Shown piece after piece: positions 36,938-44,797 of a DNA stretch of 64,000 bases (positions within the stretch are counted from its first letter, which is position 1; each line of letters begins with the position of its first letter). The translations under genes were made by a program, and so were the position numbers. Source of the DNA: Chitinophaga qingshengii (GTDB lineage Bacteria; Bacteroidota; Bacteroidia; Chitinophagales; Chitinophagaceae); NCBI RefSeq assembly GCF_014529935.1, contig NZ_JACVFC010000001.1, positions 2,790,001-2,854,000 on the forward strand, written 5' to 3'. The notes below the pieces were generated by a model. It was not told the DNA's origin. It was given only the letters and a program-made list of their open reading frames with translations, and did no database searches.

Positions 36938-37546
36938 TCAGGCGATAGCCCTGAACTGTGCGTTCAGTTCCTCGATATAGCCCAGGATGGCATCACGGCC
37001 TGTTTTTTTCACGGTAGAAGTGACAAAATGCGGAGGCAGGAACTCCCAGGTTTCCCGCATTTTTGCCAGGAATGCTTTTACGTTGCGGCTCACTTCCGCC
37101 TGCGTGCTTTTATCCGCCTTGGTGAATACCAGGCTGAAAGGCACATTCCACTCGCCCAACTGATTAACAAAATCAATATCGAGTTTCTGAGGGCTATGAC
37201 GGCTGTCAATCAGAACGAAGATCGTGACCAGGTTAGTGCGTTTCCGCAGGTAATCCTCGATCATTTTTTCCCACTGTTTGCGCTGGGACATACTTCTTTT
37301 AGCGAAGCCATATCCCGGCAAATCGACCAGGTACCACTCTTTATTGACCTGAAAATGGTTGATCATCACCGTTTTCCCGGGTGTACCGGATGTTTTCGCC
37401 AGCTTTTCATTGTTGGCCAGTATGTTGATCAGGGAAGACTTTCCCACGTTGGACCGGCCGATGAAAGCATATTCCGGCATATTTGGCGTGGGGCATTTCT
37501 CCCAATCGGGGCTGCTGATCAGATATTCTGCAGATTTAATAATCAT
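36938..37546 (-). CDS. engB: Ribosome biogenesis GTPase EngB (YsxC)
   Basis: GTPase needed for 50S subunit assembly, cytoplasmic. It is 202 residues from MIIKSAEYLISSPDW; a longer frame adds 16 residues without family support. G1 is GRSNVGKSS, G3 DLPGYGFAKRS and G4 FTKAD; the family Ser-rich G5 lies near TSTVKKTGRD. It is divergent from ubiE with a 75-base gap. Confidence 0.95.
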   Translation of the reverse strand: MIIKSAEYLISSPDWEKCPTPNMPEYAFIGRSNVGKSSLINILANNEKLAKTSGTPGKTVMINHFQVNKEWYLVDLPGYGFAKRSMSQRKQWEKMIEDYLRKRTNLVTIFVLIDSRHSPQKLDIDFVNQLGEWNVPFSLVFTKADKSTQAEVSRNVKAFLAKMRETWEFLPPHFVTSTVKKTGRDAILGYIEELNAQFRAIA

Positions 37547-37587
37547 GATGGTAATACGTTGTTCATTAAAAATCCCGTTTCTTCCTG

Positions 37588-37616
37588 TTTGCATTCCTTC
37601 AGATGACTTAACTTTG
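37588..37616 (+). promoter_or_regulatory. Promoter of ubiE-porT
   Basis: TTTG (37588-37591), 17 bases, TAACTTTG (37609-37616). Only five bases separate the -7 element from the ubiE ATG, so the mRNA is probably leaderless. Confidence 0.65.
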
Positions 37617-37621
37617 CGGCC

Positions 37622-38368
37622 ATGTCAGCGAATACCAATGTTCAGAAGATCGTTCCCTTTGAAGGGTCAAAATTAAGCAAGAAGGAGCAGATAGCCTCCA
37701 TGTTTGATGATATTGCTTACCGATATGACTTCCTTAACCATTTTATGTCGCTGGGCATTGATGTGATCTGGCGCCGGAAAGCCCTGAAATACCTGAAAAG
37801 TCTGCAACCTAAAAAAATGCTGGACGTAGCCACCGGCACCGGTGATTTTGCCGTCATGGCCGAAAAAAGGCTGCATCCGGAGAGCATTACCGGCATCGAT
37901 ATCTCCGAGGGGATGTTGTCCCATGGGCGGGAAAAAATCAAAAAACTGGGGCTGGAACATAAAATCAGCCTGCAACTGGGCGATAGTGAGACAATAAGTT
38001 TCGCGGACGAGACGTTTGATGCCATAACAGTAGCCTTTGGCGTCCGGAATTTTGAAAACCTGGAAAAAGGGTTGGCCGAAATGCGCCGGGTGCTGAAACC
38101 AGGCGGAAAACTGGTGATTCTCGAATTTTCGAACCCGACAGTTTTTCCCATTAAACAATTATATAATTCGTATTTTCGATTAATCGTTCCGCTGATCGGG
38201 AAATTTGTGGCGAAAAGTAAAGCAGCCTATAGTTATCTGCCAGAATCTGTGAAAGCGTTCCCTCAGGGCGAAGAAATGCGAACCATATTACTTAACACAG
38301 GATTCCCGGCCGTTACATGCAAAACGCTCACTTTCGGCATATGTTCTATCTACTGCGCTACGCGCTGA
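37622..38368 (+). CDS. ubiE: Demethylmenaquinone methyltransferase UbiE/MenG
   Basis: SAM-dependent methyltransferase making menaquinone from demethylmenaquinone, at the cytoplasmic face of the membrane. 248 residues. The family signature YDFLNHFMSLGIDVIWR is followed by the SAM loop LDVATGTGDFAV, GIDISEGML, and VAFGVRNFENLEKGLAEM and LKPGGKLVILEFS. The 3' end overlaps the porT gene by 28 bases, the conserved ubiE-porT order of Bacteroidota. Confidence 0.95.
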   Translation: MSANTNVQKIVPFEGSKLSKKEQIASMFDDIAYRYDFLNHFMSLGIDVIWRRKALKYLKSLQPKKMLDVATGTGDFAVMAEKRLHPESITGIDISEGMLSHGREKIKKLGLEHKISLQLGDSETISFADETFDAITVAFGVRNFENLEKGLAEMRRVLKPGGKLVILEFSNPTVFPIKQLYNSYFRLIVPLIGKFVAKSKAAYSYLPESVKAFPQGEEMRTILLNTGFPAVTCKTLTFGICSIYCATR

Positions 38369-39042
38369 TATCCCTGTTGACGTTGTTTGTGCTGCCGGCA
38401 ACAGCACAAACCAACCTGAATATGATAGACCATGATGCAAAACCCTATTATTTCGGCATCACACTGGCCGCCAACCAGTCGTTTTTCAAGCTCAGCCATT
38501 CTACCGCCTTCCTGGCCACCGATTCTGTGATGATCGCAGAGCCGCTGAAAACAATGGGTTTTAACCTGGGTTTGCTGGCCAATGCCCGCCTGTCGGAGCA
38601 TTTTGACCTTCGATTCAACCCCCAGCTGCTTTTTGCATCCAAGAACCTGTATTACCGCGATACCTATCCCAAACCGGAGAATACCGAAAAAAAGATAGAA
38701 TCCATCCTGCTTTCCTTTCCTTTACAGCTGAAATTTAAATCAGACCGTATTGGTAACATGCGGGTATATGTGATCGGCGGTCTCAAATACGATTACGACC
38801 TCGCTTCCAACGCCCGTGCCCGCAGGGCGGAGAACCTGATCAAAATACAGAAAAGCGATTACGGTTATGAAGCCGGCGCTGGCTTTGAATTTTATTTCGA
38901 GAGCTTTATTTTCTCTCCTGAATTTAAAATCAGCAATGGTTTTGGCAATGTACTGGTAAAAGATCCCAACCTGCGTTATGCCAATGTGATCGATAAACTA
39001 CAGTCCAGGATGATTGTCTTCTCCATCCACCTGGAAGGATAA
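38341..39042 (+). CDS. porT: PorT/SprT-family outer-membrane protein
   Basis: 233-residue beta-barrel-like protein with a signal peptide (about 1-23, LFVLPATAQ). YYFGITLAANQSFFKL opens the mature barrel, and LLSFPLQLKFKSDR, YVIGGLKYDYDLASN and ISNGFGNVLVKDPN follow; the protein ends with an aromatic-alternating strand. PorT is needed for type IX secretion in Porphyromonas and SprT for gliding in Flavobacterium (known). I start at MFYLLRYALISLLT, not at an ATG eight codons earlier, because the signal peptide begins there. It overlaps ubiE. Confidence 0.88.
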   Translation: MFYLLRYALISLLTLFVLPATAQTNLNMIDHDAKPYYFGITLAANQSFFKLSHSTAFLATDSVMIAEPLKTMGFNLGLLANARLSEHFDLRFNPQLLFASKNLYYRDTYPKPENTEKKIESILLSFPLQLKFKSDRIGNMRVYVIGGLKYDYDLASNARARRAENLIKIQKSDYGYEAGAGFEFYFESFIFSPEFKISNGFGNVLVKDPNLRYANVIDKLQSRMIVFSIHLEG

Positions 39043-39063
39043 ACATTTCTCCTTCATTGGGAC

Positions 39064-39071
39064 TATCTTTG
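39064..39071 (+). promoter_or_regulatory. TAnnTTTG element directly before the dihydroorotase ATG
   Basis: TATCTTTG, an exact -7 element, with five bases to the ATG at 39077. This suggests a leaderless transcript. The -33 region is weak. Confidence 0.55.
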
Positions 39072-39076
39072 TAACC

Positions 39077-40420
39077 ATGCAACAATATCTCATCAGGAAT
39101 ATCGCTGTGGTCAATGAAGGCAAGACCACCGTACAGGACGTATGGATTAAAGACGGCCGCATCGCTAAAATGGGTCCGAACCTCACTGTGAGCGGCAATT
39201 ACGAAGAAATCAACGGTGAAGGCAAATACCTCCTGCCCGGTGTCATCGACGACCAGGTGCATTTCCGGGAACCGGGGCTTACCGAAAAAGCCACCATCTA
39301 TACCGAGGCCCGCGCTGCCGTAGCCGGCGGCACCACCAGCTTCATGGAGATGCCCAATACCAAGCCTGCCGCCCTTACACAGGAACTGCTGGAAGATAAA
39401 TACGACATCGGCCGTCAGCATTCCCTGGCCAACTACTCCTTCTTCATGGGCGTATCCAACGATAACACCGAAGAAGTACTGAAAACCAACGCTAAAAAAG
39501 ACCGTGTTTGCGGTGTAAAAATATTCATGGGATCATCCACCGGTAATATGCTGGTAGATAATTTCCTGACACTGGAAAAAATATTCTCCGAAACCGAACT
39601 GTTGATCGCCACCCACTGCGAAGATGAGAAGATCATCCGCGCCAATATGGAAACCTTTAAGCAGGAAAAAGGCGATCATCTCACCGCAGCGGACCATCCA
39701 CTGATCCGCAATGTGGAAGCCTGTTTCGAGTCGTCCTGGACTGCCGTGCAGTTTGCTAAAAAACACGATGCCCGGCTGCATATCCTGCACATCTCTACCG
39801 CCAAGGAATTACAACTGTTCACCAACATGATGCCCCTGGCGCAAAAACGCATCACCGCCGAAGTATGTGTGCATCACCTGCACTTTACTTCCGATGATTA
39901 TGCACTGTACAGTAACCTGATCAAATGTAATCCCGCCATCAAAGCGCCGGAGAACAAAGCCGCACTGTGGCAGGGCCTCCTGGATGACCGACTGGACATC
40001 ATTGCCACCGATCATGCGCCGCATACCTGGACAGAAAAACAGCAGCCTTATATGCAGGCCCCGTCCGGCGTACCGCTGGTACAACACAGCCTGTTGCTGA
40101 TGCTGGAGTACGTAAAAAAAGGAGCACTCAGCATAGAAAAAGTAGCAGAGAAAATGAGCCATGCGCCCGCTATCTGCTTCCGTATTAAAGAAAGAGGTTT
40201 CCTGCGGGAAGGCTATTATGCCGACTGTGTGATTGTGGATATGCAGGACAAAACACCTGTTGCCAAAGAAAATATCTACTATAAATGCGGCTGGAGCCCG
40301 TTTGAAGGCCATACCTTCCCTGCTGCCATCACGCATACCTTTGTAAGTGGTCACCTTGCTTACGCCAATGGCCAGTTCAACGAATCACAGAAAGGCCAAC
40401 GCCTTCTTTTTGAGATTTAA
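39077..40420 (+). CDS. pyrC: Dihydroorotase
   Basis: Amidohydrolase interconverting carbamoyl-aspartate and dihydroorotate in pyrimidine synthesis. 447 residues from MQQYLIRNIAVVNEG, the start just behind a promoter element. Metal-site motifs: DDQVHFREPG, where the usual HxH has Gln60 and His62; GTTSFMEMPNT; ATHCED; HILHIST; and ATDHAPH with the catalytic Asp. The Gln in place of the first His matches other Bacteroidota dihydroorotases that I recall. No other pyr gene is close. Confidence 0.93.
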   Translation: MQQYLIRNIAVVNEGKTTVQDVWIKDGRIAKMGPNLTVSGNYEEINGEGKYLLPGVIDDQVHFREPGLTEKATIYTEARAAVAGGTTSFMEMPNTKPAALTQELLEDKYDIGRQHSLANYSFFMGVSNDNTEEVLKTNAKKDRVCGVKIFMGSSTGNMLVDNFLTLEKIFSETELLIATHCEDEKIIRANMETFKQEKGDHLTAADHPLIRNVEACFESSWTAVQFAKKHDARLHILHISTAKELQLFTNMMPLAQKRITAEVCVHHLHFTSDDYALYSNLIKCNPAIKAPENKAALWQGLLDDRLDIIATDHAPHTWTEKQQPYMQAPSGVPLVQHSLLLMLEYVKKGALSIEKVAEKMSHAPAICFRIKERGFLREGYYADCVIVDMQDKTPVAKENIYYKCGWSPFEGHTFPAAITHTFVSGHLAYANGQFNESQKGQRLLFEI

Positions 40421-40498
40421 TTATTTAGATATTTATGTCAAGGATGCCTGGCTTATCTTTTGATGTCTTGCATCCTTGGGGTAAATATTTAAATCTCT
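40412..40498. repeat. Long hairpin overlapping the pyrC stop codon
   Basis: GAGATTTAA at the pyrC stop pairs with TTTAAATCTC 75 bases later, and ATATTTA plus CAAGGATGC pair with GCATCCTTG and TAAATATTT inside, leaving a loop of about 20 bases. It may act as a rho-independent-like terminator, although no strong T-run follows. Confidence 0.6.
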
Positions 40499-40577
40499 CA
40501 ATAGCTAAATTTTTAAACTGGTATGGAAAATCCTGATGATTGCATCTTCCCCTATATATTAACCAAAATAATATTGC

Positions 40578-41906
40578 ATGCAGCTGGACAAAACTTCCTA
40601 TTATGACCTTTCCATCTTCAACCGGGACGAAGAGTATTCTTTATTTCACCGGTTGGATTTTACGACCACTGCAGGCGGAAGAGATTATCTGCGCCAGCTT
40701 TTCAGCACGCCTTTACAGGACATTCACGCGATCCAGCAACGGCAGAAAGCCCTGCAATATATACTGGAGCTGGAAGACAGCTGGCCTTCCATTATCTCCA
40801 ATGGAACGATAGTGGTGGTGGAAAATTACATGGAAGCGCAGATAGAACCCATTTCCAACACAGAAGGAATAGCCTTGCGACTGCAGGCTATTATCAACAA
40901 AACACTGTATGCACCTGACTTTGGCTACATCAAATTTTCATTTACCCAGCTGGTGAACCTGCTGCGAGGCTTCCGCACCTTTGTAGATGTATTTAATTCC
41001 GATCATGCCCCCAAAATATTGAAAGTACTGCTTGACAGGGCCCAACACCTGTTGCACAAAAAGGAGTTCAGCGATATACTGGAAATAGATGCCGCCGGTA
41101 AAATGAACTATGTGGAGATTCTGCGGTATGATAATTATATCCGCAGAAGACACAAAAAAGTGGTAGAAGAACTGGTGGTCCTTTATCATCAACTGGATGC
41201 CTTCTATGCCATGGCTAAAGCTATGAAACACTACCAGCTGCAGTTTCCTGTCATTACCGATAGCAAGCGGCCCGCTATTAAAGCTCAGCAGCTATATCAT
41301 ATCATCCTGCAGGAGCCGGTAGCCTATGATGTAACACTCGATGAGAACAATCACTTTATGTTCCTCACCGGCGCCAACATGGCCGGTAAAACCACCTTCA
41401 TCAGAGCCGTTGGTATCGCTGTATTTATGGCACATATAGGCATGGGCGTGCCCGCGAAAAAGATGGAGATGAGTTTCTTCCATGGTATTGTCAGCAATAT
41501 CCAGGTACAGGACAATATCTTCAAAGGAGAAAGTTATTTCTACAGCGAAGTACAGCGTATTAAAAATACCATCATACAAATCAATAATGGTCAAAACTGG
41601 CTGGTATTGATTGACGAGATGTTTAAAGGCACCAACGTAGAAGACGCCAAAAACTGTTCCCTGGCGGTTATCCGGGGACTGCTGCGTAGTTCCAACTGCC
41701 TTTTTATTCTATCTACCCACTTGTATGAAGTAGCAGAAGAACTACGCCAGGAGTCCAGTATTCTGTTTAAGTATTTTGAATCAGAAGTAATAGAGGATGA
41801 CCTGCATTTTACCTATCTGTTGAAAGATGGTATTGCCAAAGAGAAAATAGGATACCTGATTCTCAAGCGGGAAAAGGTGTTAGACCTGCTGAATCAGATA
41901 CACTAA
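40578..41906 (+). CDS. MutS-family ATPase lacking mismatch-recognition domain
   Basis: 442 residues. The N-terminus (DKTSYYDLSIF, FHRLDFTTTAGGRDYLRQLF) matches MutS domain III, the lever region; domains I and II of true MutS are absent. The ATPase has TGANMAGKTTF (about 263-273), YFYSEVQRIKNTI, VLIDEMFKGTNVEDA and STHLYEVAEEL. Similar proteins are common in Bacteroidota; their role in repair or recombination is not established. No Smr nuclease tail. It is convergent with the flavin monooxygenase. Confidence 0.9.
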   Translation: MQLDKTSYYDLSIFNRDEEYSLFHRLDFTTTAGGRDYLRQLFSTPLQDIHAIQQRQKALQYILELEDSWPSIISNGTIVVVENYMEAQIEPISNTEGIALRLQAIINKTLYAPDFGYIKFSFTQLVNLLRGFRTFVDVFNSDHAPKILKVLLDRAQHLLHKKEFSDILEIDAAGKMNYVEILRYDNYIRRRHKKVVEELVVLYHQLDAFYAMAKAMKHYQLQFPVITDSKRPAIKAQQLYHIILQEPVAYDVTLDENNHFMFLTGANMAGKTTFIRAVGIAVFMAHIGMGVPAKKMEMSFFHGIVSNIQVQDNIFKGESYFYSEVQRIKNTIIQINNGQNWLVLIDEMFKGTNVEDAKNCSLAVIRGLLRSSNCLFILSTHLYEVAEELRQESSILFKYFESEVIEDDLHFTYLLKDGIAKEKIGYLILKREKVLDLLNQIH

Positions 41907-41927
41907 CGGTGACGCATATACCCAGGG

Positions 41928-43103
41928 CTACGCATATACTTTGGGGGAAATAGAATTTGCAATTTTCAGTGGCATTTCAATCATCATATTTTTCCAGGGA
42001 GTATAAGGCAACACTTTCCAGAATTGTTGACTCATCCACTGTTTAAAGCGCGTACCCGGCACAAACCAATCTACTCCTGTAGCGAGGCCCTGACAGCGCT
42101 TTACAAAAGGCCGCATGATTCTTTCATAATTCTCAAAAGCAATGGCGTAATTGCCGTTCGCTTCATGCAGTTCACCAGCCAGTACATAAGCGCCTAAAAA
42201 CGCCATGCTCGTACCCATACCAGCCATCGGTGACGCGCAGTGCGCCGCATCTCCCACGAGGGCTACCCGTCCATTGGACCAGCGGTCCATCTTAATCTGG
42301 CTGATAGAATCGAAATAAAAATCGGGTGCGGTATCCATAAATTCCAGTAGTTGTGGTACCTGCCAGCGCTCCCGTTCAAACCTTTTCCGGATGATCATTT
42401 TTTGTTGTTCCTCATCCCGGTAATCATATCGTAAGAGATCTGAGGTAAAATAAAAAGAAGCCCTGGCCTCTTTACCTTCATTGGCGCCAAAGATGCCCAC
42501 CCTTTTGCCTAGTGAGCCATAGTATAGTCCATCCATACCCAGCTGCATGAAGTTCGGTATGGTAAAAACGGAAATGTATAGTCCCAGATGAGACAGGAAT
42601 TTATTTTCCTCTCCAAAGGCGACTGCACGTACTTTAGAGTGTATTCCATCAGCTCCGAAGACAAGGTCATATCGTGCCGGCCGGCCATTGCGGAATGTAA
42701 CATTTATCCCTGTTTCATCCTGTGACAATGCTGTAATAGAATCATTAAAAATATAATTGATCTTATGTTGGGTCGCTTCAAACAACACCTTCGCCAAATC
42801 TCCGCGAAGAATTTCCAGTTCCCCGCTGGTAAAGCCATCCGGGAAACGGGCGATAGTGCGGTTGTTGGCATCCACCATCCTTATTTTGCCAGCCCTGGTT
42901 TCAAAGCGGCGGAGTTCATCCATTAATCCCATTTGTTCGATGACGGGTATTACCGCTCCGCGGAAATCTACCGCATATCCACCTGGCCTGATAGCCGGTG
43001 CATGTTCCACGATAGTAACATCGAAACCGAATTTGTGCAGCCAGAAGGCCAGCGCCGGGCCAGCGATGCTGGCGCCTGATATCAATACAGTAGTAGTTTT
43101 CAT
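41928..43103 (-). CDS. FAD-dependent monooxygenase (PHBH/TetX-like)
   Basis: 391-residue flavoprotein. The FAD fold starts VLISGASIAGPALAFWLHKFG, the adenine-binding acid is in TIVEHAP, then DLVFGADGIHSKVR and GRVALVGDAAHCASPMAGMGTSMAF. It is of the class A hydroxylase family that includes TetX and aromatic hydroxylases; the substrate is unknown. No resistance phenotype should be inferred from similarity alone. It is monocistronic, convergent with the MutS-like gene (21-base gap). Confidence 0.9.
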   Translation of the reverse strand: MKTTTVLISGASIAGPALAFWLHKFGFDVTIVEHAPAIRPGGYAVDFRGAVIPVIEQMGLMDELRRFETRAGKIRMVDANNRTIARFPDGFTSGELEILRGDLAKVLFEATQHKINYIFNDSITALSQDETGINVTFRNGRPARYDLVFGADGIHSKVRAVAFGEENKFLSHLGLYISVFTIPNFMQLGMDGLYYGSLGKRVGIFGANEGKEARASFYFTSDLLRYDYRDEEQQKMIIRKRFERERWQVPQLLEFMDTAPDFYFDSISQIKMDRWSNGRVALVGDAAHCASPMAGMGTSMAFLGAYVLAGELHEANGNYAIAFENYERIMRPFVKRCQGLATGVDWFVPGTRFKQWMSQQFWKVLPYTPWKNMMIEMPLKIANSISPKVYA

Positions 43104-43236
43104 GCTGTAAAAGTATTAGCCTTTGTTACTCCCGGCAACGGATTTAAGGCTAAACCAACCCGGGAAACCGGTAAACACCCCGAATGTGCCGGTAGAAGTC
43201 TTTTTCTTATATTAGTAGCTGTTAACCCAACGCCAT

Positions 43237-44766
43237 ATGATTGTTAAAACCTTCGGCAGCGCCATTTACGGCGTAGATGCCATTACCATTACCATAGAAG
43301 TGAATGTATCATCCCAGGGGACCCGTTTTTACATGGTGGGGCTGCCGGATAGCGCCGTCAAAGAAAGTGAGCGCCGGATTGAGTCGGCCATCAGTCACCT
43401 GGGGTTCCGGATGCCACGTACCCGGACGGTGGTGAACATGGCACCTGCCGCCATCCGCAAGGCTGGCGCAGCTTATGACTTACCCATTGCCATTGGTATA
43501 CTGGGCGCATCCGGGAAGATACCCGCCGACAGTTTTGACCGCTACCTGTTGATGGGAGAATTGTCGCTCGACGGCAGTCTGCTGCCCATACGCGGCGCTT
43601 TGTCCATAGCCATACAGGCACAGCAGGAAGGTTTCCGGGGATTTATACTACCCACGGTCAATGCTCACGAAGCCGCCATGGTAGCTCCGCTGGAAGTGTA
43701 TGGCGTTACTCACTTATCAGAAGTGTTGCAGTTTTTCCATCAGCCGGAGAGCCTGACGCCCATTGCATCAACGCCTCCCACGCAGCTGCAAGGCAATTTT
43801 GACCTGGATTTCAGCGATGTAAAAGGGCAGTATAATATCAAACGGGCACTGGAAATAGCCGCTGCCGGCGGGCACAACGCCATCCTGATAGGACCGCCGG
43901 GAGCCGGTAAAACCATGCTGGCCCAACGATTTCCCACGATACTGCCGCCGTTGACGTTAGCAGAAGCGCTGGAGACCACCAAAATCTATTCCGTGGCCGG
44001 TAAGCTGCCACAGCATGCCTCGCTGGTACTGAAGCGGCCTTTCCGGTCTCCTCATCATACTATCAGCGATACCGCGCTGGTAGGCGGTGGCAGTTATCCG
44101 CAACCGGGAGAGATTTCCCTGGCGCACAACGGGGTTTTATTTCTTGATGAGCTGCCGGAATTCAAACGACAGGTGCTGGAGGTGATGCGGCAGCCGCTGG
44201 AAGAACGCAGGGTGACTATCTCCCGGGCCCGTTCTGCGGTTGACTTCCCCGCCGGGTTTATGTTGCTCGCTTCCATGAACCCCTGCCCTTGCGGCTATTT
44301 TAACCATCCGGACAAGGATTGTTCCTGCACGCCAGCGATGGTGCAAAAGTACCTCAACCGCGTATCCGGTCCGCTGCTGGACCGTATAGACCTGCACGTA
44401 GAAGTAACGCCCGTATCCTTCAGTGATTTGACCGGCAACCGGGAAGAAGAAAAAAGTACGTATATCCGTGAACGCGTGATGGCAGCAAGAGCTATACAAG
44501 CCGAACGATATGCAGCATTACCGGGGATTTATTGCAATGCACAGGTGGGTAGTCAGCAGCTGAAGCGGTATTGCAGTCTTAATGACAACTGCCGGCAGTT
44601 GCTGAAAAATGCGATTCAGCAATTAAAACTATCGGCCCGTGCGTACGACCGTATACTGAAGGTGAGCCGTACCATTGCCGATCTGGCGCAGTGCCAAAGC
44701 ATAGAAGTGGCGCATATGGCGGAAGCTATCCAGTACAGAAGCCTTGACAGAGAAGGGTGGATGTAG
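43237..44766 (+). CDS. comM: YifB/ComM-family Mg-chelatase-like ATPase
   Basis: 509 residues. An N-terminal Lon-protease-like (ChlI-type) domain (about 20-140: DLPIAIGILGASG, LLMGELSLDGSLLPIRG) is followed by an AAA+ module with Walker A GPPGAGKTML (about 219), HHTISDTALVGGG and NGVLFLDELPEF. The Cys-rich loop NPCPCGYFNHPDKDC and MSRAY-like sensor region (SARAYDRILKVSRTIADL) complete the family. ComM drives branch migration during natural transformation in Vibrio (known). No competence genes are nearby. Confidence 0.94.
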   Translation: MIVKTFGSAIYGVDAITITIEVNVSSQGTRFYMVGLPDSAVKESERRIESAISHLGFRMPRTRTVVNMAPAAIRKAGAAYDLPIAIGILGASGKIPADSFDRYLLMGELSLDGSLLPIRGALSIAIQAQQEGFRGFILPTVNAHEAAMVAPLEVYGVTHLSEVLQFFHQPESLTPIASTPPTQLQGNFDLDFSDVKGQYNIKRALEIAAAGGHNAILIGPPGAGKTMLAQRFPTILPPLTLAEALETTKIYSVAGKLPQHASLVLKRPFRSPHHTISDTALVGGGSYPQPGEISLAHNGVLFLDELPEFKRQVLEVMRQPLEERRVTISRARSAVDFPAGFMLLASMNPCPCGYFNHPDKDCSCTPAMVQKYLNRVSGPLLDRIDLHVEVTPVSFSDLTGNREEEKSTYIRERVMAARAIQAERYAALPGIYCNAQVGSQQLKRYCSLNDNCRQLLKNAIQQLKLSARAYDRILKVSRTIADLAQCQSIEVAHMAEAIQYRSLDREGWM

Positions 44767-44797
44767 ATCAATTACGAATTGATTACAGTTCGTTGGT

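Noticed and set aside
41928-43103. Calling the flavin monooxygenase a tetracycline-inactivating TetX
   Set aside because: The fold is shared by many hydroxylases; nothing seen fixes tetracycline as substrate.
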